Shown here: one piece after another, positions 1 to 9,845 of the stretch
Position numbering within the stretch: the first letter of the stretch is position 1
How the letters are laid out: every line of letters starts with the position of its first letter
Origin: Lepidostoma basale
Taxonomy: Eukaryota; Arthropoda; Insecta; Trichoptera; Lepidostomatidae
Length of the DNA: 64,000 bases
Direction of reading: 5' to 3'
NCBI GenBank assembly: GCA_022606425.2
Contig: JAHDVF020001353.1
Span: forward strand, 248,001 to 312,000
Translations under genes and position numbers: made by a program
Notes under the pieces: generated by a model
Seen by the model: only the letters and a program-made list of their open reading frames with translations
Told to the model about the DNA's origin: nothing
Database searches by the model: none

Positions 1-116
1 ATGCGTGCATGTTACGTAGTTTAGAAGCTGGAGAGGTATGCCGGACAGAATTATGGCGGTCCATCCTCTCTGCCTACCCCTTCTGGAAACGGAGTGGTGG
101 TTAGTTAGTTAGTTAA
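1..116 (+). mobile_element. LINE-A 3' end, cut by window edge
   Basis: The last ~100 bp of the RTE-like LINE-A, with diverged coding for the end of the ORF, the terminal CTACCCCTTC block and a (GTTA)n tail at about 100-115. Only the 3' end is in the window. Confidence 0.7.
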
Positions 117-186
117 CCAAACGCTGTAAAATGCGCTACACAATTGAAAAACTAAAAAATAATAATGAAATAAAACAATGTTTTTT

Positions 187-480
187 TAACTACTTCCACT
201 TTTGTCTTTGTTCCGACAGCCACCGGTTTCGCCAGGCTCGCTGGCATCGACAGACTGGTGAACTAAATATGTTGGATAGCCATACGCAATTTCACGTTAA
301 GTTTTATATGCTGTTTTTTCAGTGTTTTTATGATAATCAAATGATTTTACTGAAATCCCTTGATGGAATTTCATTTTAAACAATAATTAAATAAAACGAT
401 GTTTTTTTACTACTTCCACTTTTGTCTTTATTTGGACAGCGACCGGTTTCGCCTGGTTCGCTGGCATCGCCAGACTGGAC
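187..480 (-). repeat. Two tandem copies of foldback repeat P
   Basis: Two copies in the same orientation (187-262 and 310-480). Each has a poly-T-flanked CTACTTCCACTTTTGTCTTT stretch followed by a GC-rich block containing ACCGGTTTCG and GCTCGCTGGCATC. On the minus strand the GC-rich block folds as a stem-loop followed by GAAACCGGT, the hammerhead-like layout described in the findings. The same unit recurs at 7.9-8.16 kb and 45.4-45.5 kb. Confidence 0.75.
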
Positions 481-584
481 CAATCACATCAATTGTAATT
501 GTAACAAATATTGTAGTTTTGCATATTTTTACTTAAATTATTTTTAAGTTGCACTGCCAATGTCTGGCGCACATATCCTTCGGA

Positions 585-690
585 AAATTAGATGGAACAT
601 CGCCTGAAACAGGAGCCAGTGGAGGACGCTAAATCCCCACACCGGGATCCCACGGCCGTGAAGAAGAAGATTAGCATTAAATCTCACTAG
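585..690 (+). mobile_element. RTE-like LINE 3' end fragment
   Basis: One frame reads EDAKSP near 628, matching the usual end of RTE-like ORFs, and is followed by GAAGAAGAAG. A sister fragment lies at 32.06-32.18 kb. Confidence 0.5.
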
Positions 691-1097
691 TCGCCACTGC
701 CGCAAGGATGCTCGAATTTAATGTACAGGACTCAAATGTATTTTTGATGACTGTTGTAAATATGAAATCGTTTTCCCCCCCTACTTTGGTACAGAGGAAA
801 TATCTTTATTTCGAAATATATTGCTTCCTGACCATTGATTATATCGTATCTTTCCTTCATGCGTATTATTTTAGCCAAGGCCTATATATTATTTATGAAT
901 CTGTTCGATTATAACGATAAATGTACTCTACAAATGTGTATACCTATATGTGTACGTATATATATATATATATATACTCTAATCATGTAAGGCATTATGC
1001 AAAAGTGAACCATTATTGAGATTAAATTAATGAAATAATTTTTTTAATTCATTGAGGTTCTGGTGTTTTTAAAATTAATTTAAAAAAAACTTTTTGA
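691..1097. other. AT-rich stretch, no gene seen
   Basis: No similarity recognised. It contains a short (TA)n run at about 957-976. A 68-codon open frame at 708-914 has no recognisable motif and looks fortuitous. Confidence 0.6.
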
Positions 1098-1493
1098 ACT
1101 AACTAACTAACCATCACGCCGTCTCCCCGAAAGGGTAGGCAGAAAGAATGGACTGCCACACTTTAATCGATGCGGCACTCCATCCTTCTCTTTTCGCCAT
1201 CGCGAGAGACGCGGTGTGATGGGTTGCGAACCTCATCGCCACCAAAAGGCATCTCCCGCGCACACTTCGATCGTTCAACGTCTACATAATAAATCTCAAA
1301 CAAATTATCTGAAATACAATGATATAAAATAAAATAACAAAGAAAAATAATTTAACACATAATGTTATTTTAGATGGTGCACTTGTCGTCAGCTGGACGA
1401 TCCGGACATTTGTGTTTATTTAATTTTTATTCCACGTTATCCACTGTTTTTTATTTATTTACTGTAATTAGGCACTTAAAACAATCCAACATC
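1098..1493 (-). mobile_element. SINE-S copy, 5' truncated
   Basis: Minus-strand copy. It starts at its 3' tail (AACTAACTAACCATCACGCC), then has the stem formed by CGCGGGAGA and TCTCxCGCG with a GGTTCGCAACC B-box-like motif between, then the AT-rich body. It ends against a repeat U fragment. Confidence 0.75.
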
Positions 1494-1600
1494 CTTTTTG
1501 AATCTATACAAATACTTTTAGACGAATACTGGATTTTACCCATTGCGGGTTATCATTTTTAAGGATAAATTGTATCACAATAGAGACGAAGATGCAAATC
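1494..1600 (+). repeat. Repeat U fragment
   Basis: Carries ATACTGGATTTTACCCATTG, CGGGTTATCA and a diverged ATAGAGACGAAGATGCAAAT arm, both shared with the full U copy at 21.0-21.6 kb. Confidence 0.6.
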
Positions 1601-1812
1601 GGAAAAAGAATATGGTGGTCGTGGCGGAAAAATGGACAAGAAGACTGCTGACTTGGAGACCGTGGACGACAAAGAAAGGATGATCTGAACAGACACGTCG
1701 GAATAACCTAGATGCAGTCTGCACAAGAAAGAGTGACGTGGAAGCGAATGTAGGAGGCCTCTGTCCAGGAGTGGACGGGAATGGGCTGAGGAAGAAGAAG
1801 GACTCATGACCT
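1600..1812 (+). mobile_element. LINE-D 3' end (RTE-like)
   Basis: Degraded coding sequence in which GDRGRQRKDDL, MQSAQERVTWKR and VQEWTGMG can be read across frames. This matches the end of many insect RTE-like ORFs (DDL.., AQDR..W, EEAYVQ.WT). It terminates in GAAGAAGAAGG. A minus-strand relative is at 7.06-7.26 kb and a shorter one at 4.52-4.62 kb. Confidence 0.6.
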
Positions 1813-1815
1813 GTC

Positions 1816-2100
1816 ACTGGTTGGGTTAAGAGTACGCTTTATGTAATACAACATTCCCCATTTCGCCTTTCTTACGACCACCAATATCTTATATTAATTG
1901 TATCTCAATAGAGACGAAGATGCAAATTGGAAACAGAATATGGTGGTCGAGGTGTTTAAAAAGGGCGGAATGGGGAATGTTGTATTACATAAAACGTACG
2001 TTTAACCCAACCAATGACAGATCATAAGTCCTGTAAACGCCTCGACTACCATATTCTGTTCCCAATTTGCATCTTCGTCTCTATTGAAATACAATTAATC
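1816..2100 (+). repeat. Repeat U, palindromic copy
   Basis: Arms at 1897-1960 and 2032-2095 are near-perfect inverted copies of each other (ATAGAGACGAAGATGCAAAT side, then the GGTGGTCGAGG side), with a ~70 bp centre. The outer part at 1816-1890 is itself an inverted copy of the 1966-2030 centre. No open frame. Confidence 0.8.
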
Positions 2101-2419
2101 CTAAAAAATAACCGTTAATTCAACCTTTATTTTTTCTTAATTAGTGAACAAAACAAGCATTCATTATCAATACAAAAACTAGAACTGTCTGTCCACATTA
2201 GGAAATACCAAACGGAAATATCATATATTTTAATAATTATTATGCAAATTCCAAAAGAAATGCGATTTAAAAAAAAATCACTTATGAATTTTTCGTGCAG
2301 ATTATTTTAAAAACTAGGTATTAAAACAAACTAGGTATTAAAACAAAACATCAGTTTAAAGATTACAGAGAAATCAGAAATACACTATAAGCAAGTAGAA
2401 AATCGTCTTATTATACAAG
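2101..2419. other. AT-rich stretch, no gene seen
   Basis: No repeat family or coding signal recognised. A short direct duplication (AACTAGGTATTAAAACAAA) is visible near 2313-2347. Confidence 0.6.
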
Positions 2420-2590
2420 TCAACCTTCGTGGCATAGTGGTTAGAGCTCTGATTTCCATACCCAAGGTCCCGGGTTCGATTCCCGACGATGACAGGGTGA
2501 TTGTCACACTGTCGTTGGTCTGGTGTAGAATTCACGTGACAATAAAATGGCGATAGATTGGCTATCTATCACATGTCATGAGAATCAATA
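2420..2590 (+). mobile_element. SINE-T copy (tRNA-derived)
   Basis: The tRNA-like head begins CCTTCGTGGCATAGTGG (A-box region) and has a canonical B box, GGGTTCGATTCC, near 2470. The conserved SINE body follows (ACACTGTCGTTGGTCTGGTG, then AATAAAATGGCGATAGATTG). It runs directly into the tail of a minus-strand SINE-S. Confidence 0.85.
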
Positions 2591-3150
2591 TAACTAACTA
2601 ACTAACTAACCATCACGCCGTTTCCCCGAAAGGGTAGACAGAAAGAATGGACTGCAATACTTTAATCTATGCTGCACTCCATCCTTCTCTTTTCGCCAAC
2701 GCGAGAGACGCGGTGTGATGGGTTGCGAACCTCATCGCCACCAATAGGCATCTCCCGCGCGCACTTCGATCATTCAACGTCTACATAATAAATCTAAAAC
2801 AAATTATATACAATACAATGATATAAAATAAAATAACACATAAAAATAATTTAACACATAATGTTCTTTTAGATGGTGCACTTGTCGTCAGCTGGACGAT
2901 CCGGACATTTGTGTTTATTTAAGTTTTTATTCCACTGTTTTCATTTTAATTAGGCACTTAAAACAATCCAACACCAGCAAAAATTTGAAAATTTGATTGA
3001 AGAATATATTCAAATTGTCTTTGGAACAAATGAAAATTTTATTTTTACACCTGTCATAATTATTTTTATAAACGAAAAAACTTGTATTATTTTAACATCG
3101 GAAGAGTGAAAACTTATTTTGTGTCACAAATAACTATCATAAAGTGCGGC
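2591..3150 (-). mobile_element. SINE-S copy, near full length
   Basis: The 3' (TAAC)n tail at 2591-2612, the conserved GC-rich stem region at 2680-2765, then the AT-rich body up to ATAAAGTGCGGCAAC at about 3150, which also marks the far end of the 34.6-35.2 kb copy. Lacks the internal duplication present in the 28, 34.6 and 39.2 kb copies. Confidence 0.75.
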
Positions 3151-3209
3151 AACAATCAAATTGACCAAAACAATTCACTTATACAAGAAATATCTCCAAA
3201 TTTACAAAT

Positions 3210-3290
3210 CAATATAATAGCTAAAATAAATTGTATACAGTAATTAATTTCAAACGACCAGTTGTGTATAAGGAAAAAAATCTTGAAAAC
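3210..3290 (+). mobile_element. SINE-T 3' tail fragment
   Basis: AATATAATAGCTAAAATAAA, TTGTATACAGTAAT and ACGACCAGTTGTGTATAAGG match the distal half of SINE-T. The tRNA-like head is missing. Confidence 0.6.
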
Positions 3291-3425
3291 ATTGAATTGA
3301 ACATACAGCCAGGGGTAATAACCGTTGACGTACAAAAACCGTAAGTACTTTTTCTGTACCTTTTCAATCAACAGGCAATATTTAGTTTCATGCAGTGCAC
3401 ACACCAGTGGGCAATATCTCTCATT
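3291..3425 (-). pseudogene. LINE-H (Jockey-like) RT C-terminal fragment
   Basis: Minus-strand translation contains IEKVQKKYLRFLYVNG and YYPWL, matching VERVQKKFLRFLYLRERG and YYPWLF in the better copy at 51.8-52.9 kb. This is the region downstream of the reverse transcriptase palm. Both ends are truncated. Confidence 0.7.
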
Positions 3426-4112
3426 ATCGTTATTATTATTATTATGATGATTTGTATTTTAAGTGCGCCGTTTTGTAAAATCAATTACTCCAAGGGCGCA
3501 CTAGGAAATGACTGACCGAACAGTGCAGTCTTCAGATGTTTCTTAAATTTAACGTCACTATCCTCATACTTAATACTAACATGGAGGCTATTCCACGCCA
3601 ACGGACCCGCAACGCTGAAAGCACGATCATAGAAACATGCTTTATTGGCTCTGACTGGAATCGCTATGTTGTTTGCACTTGTTTCTTCTGATCGGAGTGA
3701 ACGTTGCCTTTCCGTTGGCATGGGTGTCACGCAGAGGTCCGATATATACGCTGGCGCTCTCTGGTGTCGAGCCTTAAACACTGTCAAACACAATTTATAT
3801 TTTACTCGCTCTCGGATTTTTAGCCAATGAAGGTCCTTCAGGAGCGGTGTGATATGACAGTATTTTTGTTGCCCCATAATCAATCGGGCAGCAGCATTGA
3901 ATACGCTTTGTATTCTGCTTAATTGATTATTTGGCAATCCAGCGTACATTCCGTTGCAATAATCTAACCGTGACACTACAAAAGAATTTACGAGGGTCCT
4001 AGCTTCACCAACAGGTAAACATCTCCGTATGTGCTTTAGCTGTCTCAGTTGGAAGAAACCAGACTTAACAAGCCCTGATATGTGCGTATTGTAAGACAGA
4101 TTATCGTTACCC
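3426..4112 (-). pseudogene. LINE-G (CR1/L2-like) ORF2 C-terminus
   Basis: The open part is 163 codons (3485-3976) and the same frame continues upstream to about 4110 (LSYNTHISGLVKSGFFQLRQ). It shows the typical CR1/L2 C-terminal landmarks in order: SRLDYCNGMYAGLP, QSVFNAAARLIMG, HITPLLKDLHWLKIRERVKY, KLCLTVFKARHQRAPAYISD, YDRAFSVAGPLAWNSL, then FKKHLKTALF. In this superfamily the region lies downstream of the RT catalytic domain, which is absent. The 3' end has the GCGCCCTTGGAG / GGCGCACTT pair and an ATT-type microsatellite, usual for CR1-type tails. The reading frame is clean over ~200 codons, so the copy is fairly young although 5' truncated. Confidence 0.85.
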
Positions 4113-4519
4113 CACTATCGCTAATACACCGAATTGAATCGTCAATGTTTATAGGAAGGAAAATAAAAATAGGTTAGATATTATTGATTGTTTATATTAT
4201 GATATTTCGAAGGTCGTTGGATACACGTGTGTTTTAAGGACACGTGTAGTGAGTATTTACAGGAATGGTTGCCATCTCTCGCTATTACCCGTTTGATAGG
4301 AAACATTTCCCATACTGATAATACCCACGCATGATCTCTCACCGATCAATTATTCAGAACCTCTGCCTCATATATATACAGGGGATGTTAATATTTTTTA
4401 TCATCTTCTAGCTGACCCGGTGAACTTCGTACCGCCTCAGAATCCATAAATGTTGTGTTAACTTATTAGTTAAATTAAATTCGATGGTTCGATGATATTC
4501 GAAATATTGCTGATTATTA
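4113..4519. other. Unassigned stretch
   Basis: No gene recognised. Contains a short inverted motif (ACACGTGT...GACACGTGTAG) around 4222-4250. Confidence 0.5.
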
Positions 4520-4620
4520 AATGCGAAAGGCACAAGACAGGAGTGGAGAAGTATGGAGGAGGTCTATGTCCAGCAGTGCACGACAACGGCTGTTTAAGTA
4601 TTTGAGTAAGTAAGTCCTTG
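4520..4620 (+). mobile_element. LINE-D 3' end fragment
   Basis: GGCACAAGACAGGAGTGG, then GGAGGTCTATGTCCAGCAGTG, encode the AQDRSxW / EEVYVQQ ending of RTE-like ORFs. It ends in GAGTAAGTAAGT. Confidence 0.5.
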
Positions 4621-4652
4621 TAATGACTGAATTTTTTTTTCAACCTTTTTCT

Positions 4653-5341
4653 TTAAGGGGTTAGGGGTAGTCAGAGGTATGAAAAAACAAGTATTTAAAA
4701 AAAAAATTCAATAATTTAATTTATTACCAACAATATTATGTTATGTTTTAACTTGATTAGACCCAATTTTGAAAGAATAAATATTATGTATGAAGTTATC
4801 ACCATATTTGTTAGACCCTGTTCCATAAGTGGTGCTTTGCGGTGACCATTATAACTTCTTACAGGTTCATCTAAAATCATTCAAATAAAATAAAAAATAT
4901 TTTAACAGTTTATCTAGTGTCTGATCGAAGCTTCTCTTTTATGTTTGTAAATTAACAAAATGCCAGCCTCTAACAATTTATCTACGGATTAACAAGGAAA
5001 AATGCAACAGTTAATCGTTTATAATAAAAAAAAAGTTTTTAAAAAGACAAATCCTTCGATCAGACACTAGATTAACTATCATTTTTTTTTTTTTTTAAAA
5101 TGATTTAAGATGAATCTGTAAGATTTTATAATGGTCACCGCATTATGGAACAGAGTCTAACAAATATGGCGATAACTTCATATACAATATAATTTATAAA
5201 TATTTATCAAATTTGGGTCAAATCTATTTAAAACATAATTTTAATAATTTTATATTGTTGGTTTTATAAAATAAATTAAATTACTGACAATTTTTTTTTA
5301 AATTTAAAATACTTGTTTTTTTTTAACCCCTAACCCTTTAA
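4653..5341. mobile_element. Non-autonomous element with ~280 bp inverted ends
   Basis: The left end starts TTAAGGGGTTAGGGG and the right end finishes CCCCTAACCCTTTAA. The arms stay alignable inward for about 280 bp: ACAAGTATTTAAA versus TTAAAATACTTGT, and CGGTGACCATTATAA versus TTATAATGGTCACCG. A ~110 bp centre separates them and no open frame is present. The structure is that of a MITE or foldback transposon; the superfamily cannot be told from the ends. Confidence 0.75.
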
Positions 5342-5889
5342 TAAAATAACTTGATTATTTAATTAGAAGTTTGTTTTGTATAAAATAATCGCTTTTGGTA
5401 AATTATCGTTTAGCTGTTATTGCATTCCAATCTATTTTTTTAAATATATGTATTTAAAATATACCTCCTGTATATCATTCACATACTGAGAACCACGTAG
5501 CAAATTTTTATGCCAATATTATGCGTGAGAGCCCTTCGAAGCACCGACTTGACCCTAAATTTGTATTAAGGGTAGTTTCACAGATCCCTTAAATTAGTTG
5601 CCTCATAAGTTATTCATCGTACGGGCATACATCATACCGAGCTGGCTTTGTGGGGGTGACCGAGTATACAAAACTACAAGGGGTAAATGTAACCACCCCT
5701 TATATGTTATGGTGTGTTATATGCCTTGTACTAAGAACACTTCACGAGAGAAGAATATTACTTCCACACATTTATAGTTACTAGATCGTTTTTAAATAAG
5801 TTCGAGATTTTTTACGACTGGATGGAATGTGTTTTTCGGGATTTTGGGTAGATCCAAGTTATGCGTAATCTGTAATCTGGGCATCTCAT
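5342..5889. other. Unassigned stretch
   Basis: No repeat family or coding signal recognised on either strand. Confidence 0.5.
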
Positions 5890-6245
5890 AGCCTATTCCT
5901 TTAAATATATCAGGGGATATTTCGAGAACTCGGACGTGCTGAAGGAAGTTGGCCTTTTTGTCCCTGATAGATTATCTCCGACAGCGCCAGCACAGATTGT
6001 TTTACCTATCGGCAGCCAGAACCAACCTGCCTCTGATGACACCGGTAGGAAGAGCAATTAGTCTGCTGAACGCAGTCTTCATAGAGATCGACGTCTTTCA
6101 TATGAGTGAATGTACGTTCAGAAGACAAATACTCATGACTTTAGAAAGTATCTTGTCTTCCTAATGTCGAACCATCTCTCATGCGTTCCTGATATTGTCT
6201 TGTATAAATGTAATATTTTACCTGTTCTCAATAAATGCCATAAAT
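5890..6245 (+). pseudogene. LINE-H C-terminal fragment with 3' end
   Basis: A frame-shifted translation carries GYFENSDVL, EVGLFVPD and RQHRLFYLSAARTNLPLMTP, then VGRAISLLNAVFIEIDVF, aligning with the end of the 51.8-52.9 kb Jockey-like ORF. The 3' flank (AACCATCTCTCATGCGTTCC, then TGTTCTCAATA) is shared with the 16.7-17.1 kb copy. Confidence 0.75.
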
Positions 6246-6302
6246 ATTTATGTTGTTTGTAATATCTGTTGAGTTATGATTTGATTTATAATTTCTCCTT
6301 CT

Positions 6303-6352
6303 TGACCAACGTTTCAGAAATTATTGTCTCCGTCTTCAGGGTAGTTGTGAGT
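6303..6352 (-). ncRNA. Hammerhead-like core
   Basis: Minus strand reads ACC-CTGAAGA-C-GGAGA, an AT-rich loop, TTTCT-GAAAC-GTT-GGT. Candidate stem I is ACC/GGT, stem II GGAGA/TTTCT (two G.T pairs), and the cleavage triplet would be GUU. All three core blocks are intact except for one extra base before stem II. Confidence 0.35.
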
Positions 6353-6596
6353 TATCAATGAGAGGATTCAAATGTATAATTACTCAGAAAATGAAAACTG
6401 CAACGATCTACGATCTCCGAAAGATCGATCGAGAAGGAGAGGTTAAACGGACCTACCCAAAATCGTGAAAAACATTTTTATTTTTTTATTAAAAAAAAAA
6501 AGACTAATTACCAAAGATTTCAATCAATGCTATTAGAATTTATTTTACAATCTTCAATATGAGCAGAAAATAGCTCATTATTATGAAGAAGGAATC
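6353..6596. other. Unassigned stretch
   Basis: AT-rich, with GATCGATCGAG-type short inverted words near 6422. Nothing recognised. Confidence 0.5.
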
Positions 6597-6672
6597 TGGT
6601 CGTGTCCAGGCTCGCACCAAAGTCCCCTGGATCAGAAGCCAAGCGTTCTATCCCCTAGACCACCACCCGAAT
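6597..6672 (-). tRNA. tRNA-like pseudogene
   Basis: The minus strand resembles a tRNA body: an A-box-like TGGTCTAGGGGATAG, an anticodon arm region GGCTTCTGATCC (loop would give TCT), and a damaged B box (GGTGCGAGCCTGG). The T stem and acceptor pairing are broken, so it is a tRNA pseudogene or SINE head rather than a working gene. Confidence 0.35.
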
Positions 6673-7055
6673 ACTGATAGCATTTAACTTAAATCGAGGA
6701 GTAGAAAAAATCGACGTGCGTTTATGAGACAATGTGTAAATGTTACGGATCAACAGAATTATATCAGGAATGAATAATCTTTGTAACTACCGCCTTGGGA
6801 ATAACGTGATGTTATCTCCTTCTTTCATTAATTATATTAATTATTTAATACGGGATTTTACGTCATTGTTCAAGAAACAATAAATATGTATTAGCTTAAC
6901 CACATAGTTTTCCCTCTGGCATTCCATAATTCGTAATTAAAACCTTATTTTCACATTGAACACTTATGAAAACAATTGTTACCAATACACCGTTGTAGTC
7001 ATATGTGACTGCCAACGGTTGAATTAATGTAAAGGACCTCAATATCCTCTTATCA
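6673..7055. other. Unassigned stretch
   Basis: No coding or repeat signal recognised. Confidence 0.5.
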
Positions 7056-7265
7056 TTGCTATATTCTTCTTCCTTAGCCTATTCCCGTCCACTCCTGGAC
7101 AAAGGCCTCCTCCATTCGCTTCCATGTCACTCTGTCTTGTGCAGACTGCATCCAGGTTATTCCGACATGTCTGTTCAGATCATCCTTCCACCGTAGTTGT
7201 GGTCGCTCTGCACTTCGCTTTGACGTCCACGGTCTCCAAGTCAGCAGTCTTCTTGTCCACTTTTT
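7056..7265 (-). mobile_element. LINE-D 3' end fragment (minus strand)
   Basis: TCTTCTTCCTTAGCC tail at the left, then the reverse complement of the 1.60-1.81 kb copy, including the segments encoding VQEWTGIG, AQDRVTWK and the GDRGRQS stretch. Confidence 0.65.
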
Positions 7266-7446
7266 ATATGAGCTTCTGGCAACGTGACCTGCTCATTGCC
7301 ATTTTAGAGTCGCCACCCGGTGGATGATGTCAGTGACCTTTGTTTTTTCTCTAATTTTTATTGATAGTTACAAAAAAAATCGTTAAAAATTCATTTGTAA
7401 TGATTTATTCTTCAAATAAAAAACAATTTACAATAAACATTATGGA

Positions 7447-7867
7447 CTACTTATAGTTTTGCATAATGCGGCACGTTTTAAAACAATCTCCAGGATGGAG
7501 ACCAGGTTTTCTGGAACAGGTCTCACAAAACCACACGGTTTCCCGTCGTTACTGCACACAGTACAGTCTTTAGAACCTTTGTCCAGTTTCGCAATGAAGT
7601 GGGGCTTGTACTCTAATCGCTCCTCTGCATGGCGTATGTGAATTTGCAAGGATTATTTTAAAGTAAAATAAAAACGGAAAACAGTCAAAATCTTATTAAA
7701 ATGTTAAATTAAATGTTTTTTTAACGAATAATCACATGAAAGTCAAGTTTTGGGCGCGAAAATACACGCGCGCGTAAGTCTTATCTTGTCGGTCGCCAGC
7801 CGACAACTTAGTTAGAGCGTAAATAGCGATGTCGGCTGGCATTCGACAAAGGAGTGGTAAGGGTTAA
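7447..7867 (-). pseudogene. piggyBac-like transposon remnant, internally deleted
   Basis: A minus-strand frame carries HFIAKLDKGSKDCTVCSNDG. After a one-base shift at about 7528 it continues RETVWFCETCSRKPGLH, then PGDCF and NYK, followed by a stop. C-x2-C ... C-x2-C ... C is the cysteine-rich finger that ends piggyBac-family transposases, and its terminal position fits. Upstream the transposase core (DDD domain) is missing. The other end of the remnant is a TTAA at 7864-7867 followed on the minus strand by CCCTTACCACTCC, as expected for a piggyBac terminal repeat at its TTAA target. The second terminal repeat was not found, so the low-coordinate end is probably truncated. Confidence 0.7.
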
Positions 7868-7900
7868 ACATCGTATGCATTGATAAATAAATTATAAGGA

Positions 7901-8162
7901 TAATCAAATGATTTTACTGAAATCTCTTGATGGAAGTTCATTTTAAATAATAATTAAATAAAACGATGTTTTTTAACCACTTCCACTTTTGTCTTTATTT
8001 AGACAGCGACCGGTTTCGTCAGGCTCGCTGGCATCGACAGACTGGTCATGACCAGTCATGACCAGTCTGTCGATGCCAGCGAGCCTGGCGAAACCGGTCG
8101 CTGTCTAAATAAAGACAAAAGTGGAAGTAGTTAAAAAACATCGTTTTATTTAATTATTATTT
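7901..8162. mobile_element. Foldback repeat P with 12 bp target duplication
   Basis: Flanked by perfect direct repeats AAATTATAAGGA at 7889-7900 and 8163-8174. Inside, a left arm (7941-8046) and right arm (8053-8162) are almost exact inverted copies. The left arm carries an extra 40 bp proximal part (AATCAAATGATTTTACTGAA) also present at 310 bp and 45.37 kb. The duplication length points to retrotransposition rather than cut-and-paste. Each arm holds one hammerhead-like core. Confidence 0.85.
8053..8110 (+). ncRNA. Hammerhead-like core in P right arm
   Basis: Reads CAGT-CTGTCGA-T-GCCAG-CGAGC-CTGGC-GAAAC-CGGTC-GCTG. Stem II GCCAG/CTGGC is perfect, stem I CAGT/GCTG pairs with one wobble, and ACCGGT is self-complementary. 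The core has a T where the conserved A6 is expected, so activity is doubtful. The left arm repeats it on the minus strand at about 8003-8048. Confidence 0.35.
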
Positions 8163-8174
8163 AAATTATAAGGA

Positions 8175-8700
8175 CATGTGTACGAGTACATACATTTATA
8201 ATATATAACATCGTTTGTATTGTTGGTATGTCCAGTAAGGAAAATATTAATTAATTGGCTTATAAGGAGGGTTTTGGTGATGGATGATTTCTCCACTTAG
8301 AAATCCCCTTTGAAACAGAGGGGATGTACCTACTAAGGACCCGTCTGCGCAGTCGTGTCCTTGCTTGTTTATTTTTTTTTCGAATCGGTCTAAATTTTGG
8401 ACAGTTTTGATGAATTAGTCCAAATCCTTTTAAATTTTGATTGCATGTCTGAATTCATTCTTACTTTTCCTGAAATGATATTTTCGTCATCTAAGCGGTG
8501 GTTGTAAACCTTTTTTTAAATTGTCTCAAATTAAATTTCAGCTTTTGTATACTGAAAATAAAAGTGTACATAAAAATTTTCTGAATTTAACTTCGAATAT
8601 CGAAATTTAAAAAATTGCAAAGCTGATGAAACCGTTGTTTAAAAATAATCGGTCGCTGTCGTGGTTGTCGAGGAAGACAAAAAGTTTAAATAGTTTTATT
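8175..8700. other. AT-rich stretch, no gene seen
   Basis: No family recognised on either strand. Confidence 0.55.
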
Positions 8701-9330
8701 TCATTACTCTAATGATTTTTGAAAAAGAAGAAATCACGACATTCTGCAACATTAGCGTGAATGGTAAAAATTTGGAGCAAGTAGATGTAGTCGTGTATTT
8801 AGGTAGTATGTTTACAAGAGATGGGCGAGTGGAGAGGGATATTGAAAGAAGGGTTGGGGCAAGCAACAAAGTGAATGGTGCACTTAGAAATGTCATCGCG
8901 AACAAAAACCTATCCAAAAAAGCTAGAATGGCAGTGCATAATGGTGTTATTCTACCGACCCTTATGTATGAAAGTGAAGCAGAAATGCAGTAGAAATGAG
9001 ATCTCTTAGACGAATGTGTGGATACTCTGTGTATGATAGAGTGTCGAATGAAAATATAAGAAGTGAATGCGGTGCGAATGATGGTGTTATGAACAAAATA
9101 ATGAAAGGATCATTAAGATGGTTTGGACATATGGAAAGGACATATAGAATTGTATGTTAACAAATAAATCAAATATTGAATGTCTGCCACGTTAGGAGTC
9201 AGAGAAATCGACGCGCGTGCATGACACGATGTATGAATGTTAAGGAAGCGAGAGAAATACGTCAGGAAAGAAAAGTGTGGCCGTCCATTCTTTCTGCCTA
9301 CCACTTCGGCTAGACGGCGTGATGGTTAGA
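8701..9330 (+). pseudogene. LINE-A copy, broken
   Basis: The open part (8712-8993) reads IFEKEEITTFCNISVNG and VYLGSMFTRDGRVERDIERR, the post-palm part of the LINE-A reverse transcriptase. It loses the GSEAWNWQKKDESRIN stretch by deletion at about 8985. The rest is frame-shifted, and the copy ends in a tail reduced to GATGGTTAG. Confidence 0.8.
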
Positions 9331-9845
9331 TTTCAGTAAAATCATTAGATTAACATAATTAAGTTTCTCTCTCTCTTAAATTTTTTTTTTTTTTTAATCT
9401 TTTTAATGTCATTAAAACAGTATCATATTTGCAATAGTAATAAATAAGTTAATGGTTAGAATGAAAACAGACTTTTCAAATTTATTTCGTCGACCAAAGT
9501 TTGTCAACTCCTTAAACATTCAGTCATTATGAAATTCAGGACCTTTTTCAGGAATTCTGTTTCATGCTCGTACAAATTTAGGATTTCTGTGTTTGACAGG
9601 GAATCCTTTTCACCGGAGGATATTCATCAAACCATTTGAAAACGGTGAAAGGGATTTTTATAATATTCTATCTGGAGTAATCCCGGGATTCTTATTACTT
9701 TTCTTTCGTAAAGCACTACAGAAGAATAACAGAGAAAACTATTTAATGCTTTGACTTGACTCGCATTTCTAATTAACAAATGTATTATTAACACGTAAAT
9801 TACATGATAGAACTGACTTATAAAAGGTGTTCCAAATAATTCGCA
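9331..9845. other. Unassigned stretch
   Basis: Contains a CTCTCTCTC/poly-T run at 9366-9396. Nothing else recognised. Confidence 0.5.

Noticed and set aside
2585..2615. (TAAC)n / (GTTA)n runs as telomeric repeats
   Set aside because: They are always attached to the 3' block of LINE-A or SINE-S, so they are element tails.
6597..6672. Functional tRNA gene
   Set aside because: B box and T stem are damaged and acceptor ends do not pair; kept only as a pseudogene-like entry.
7320..7446. Second piggyBac terminal repeat next to a TTAA
   Set aside because: A TTAA near 7384 is not adjacent to a GGTAAGGG-like end.
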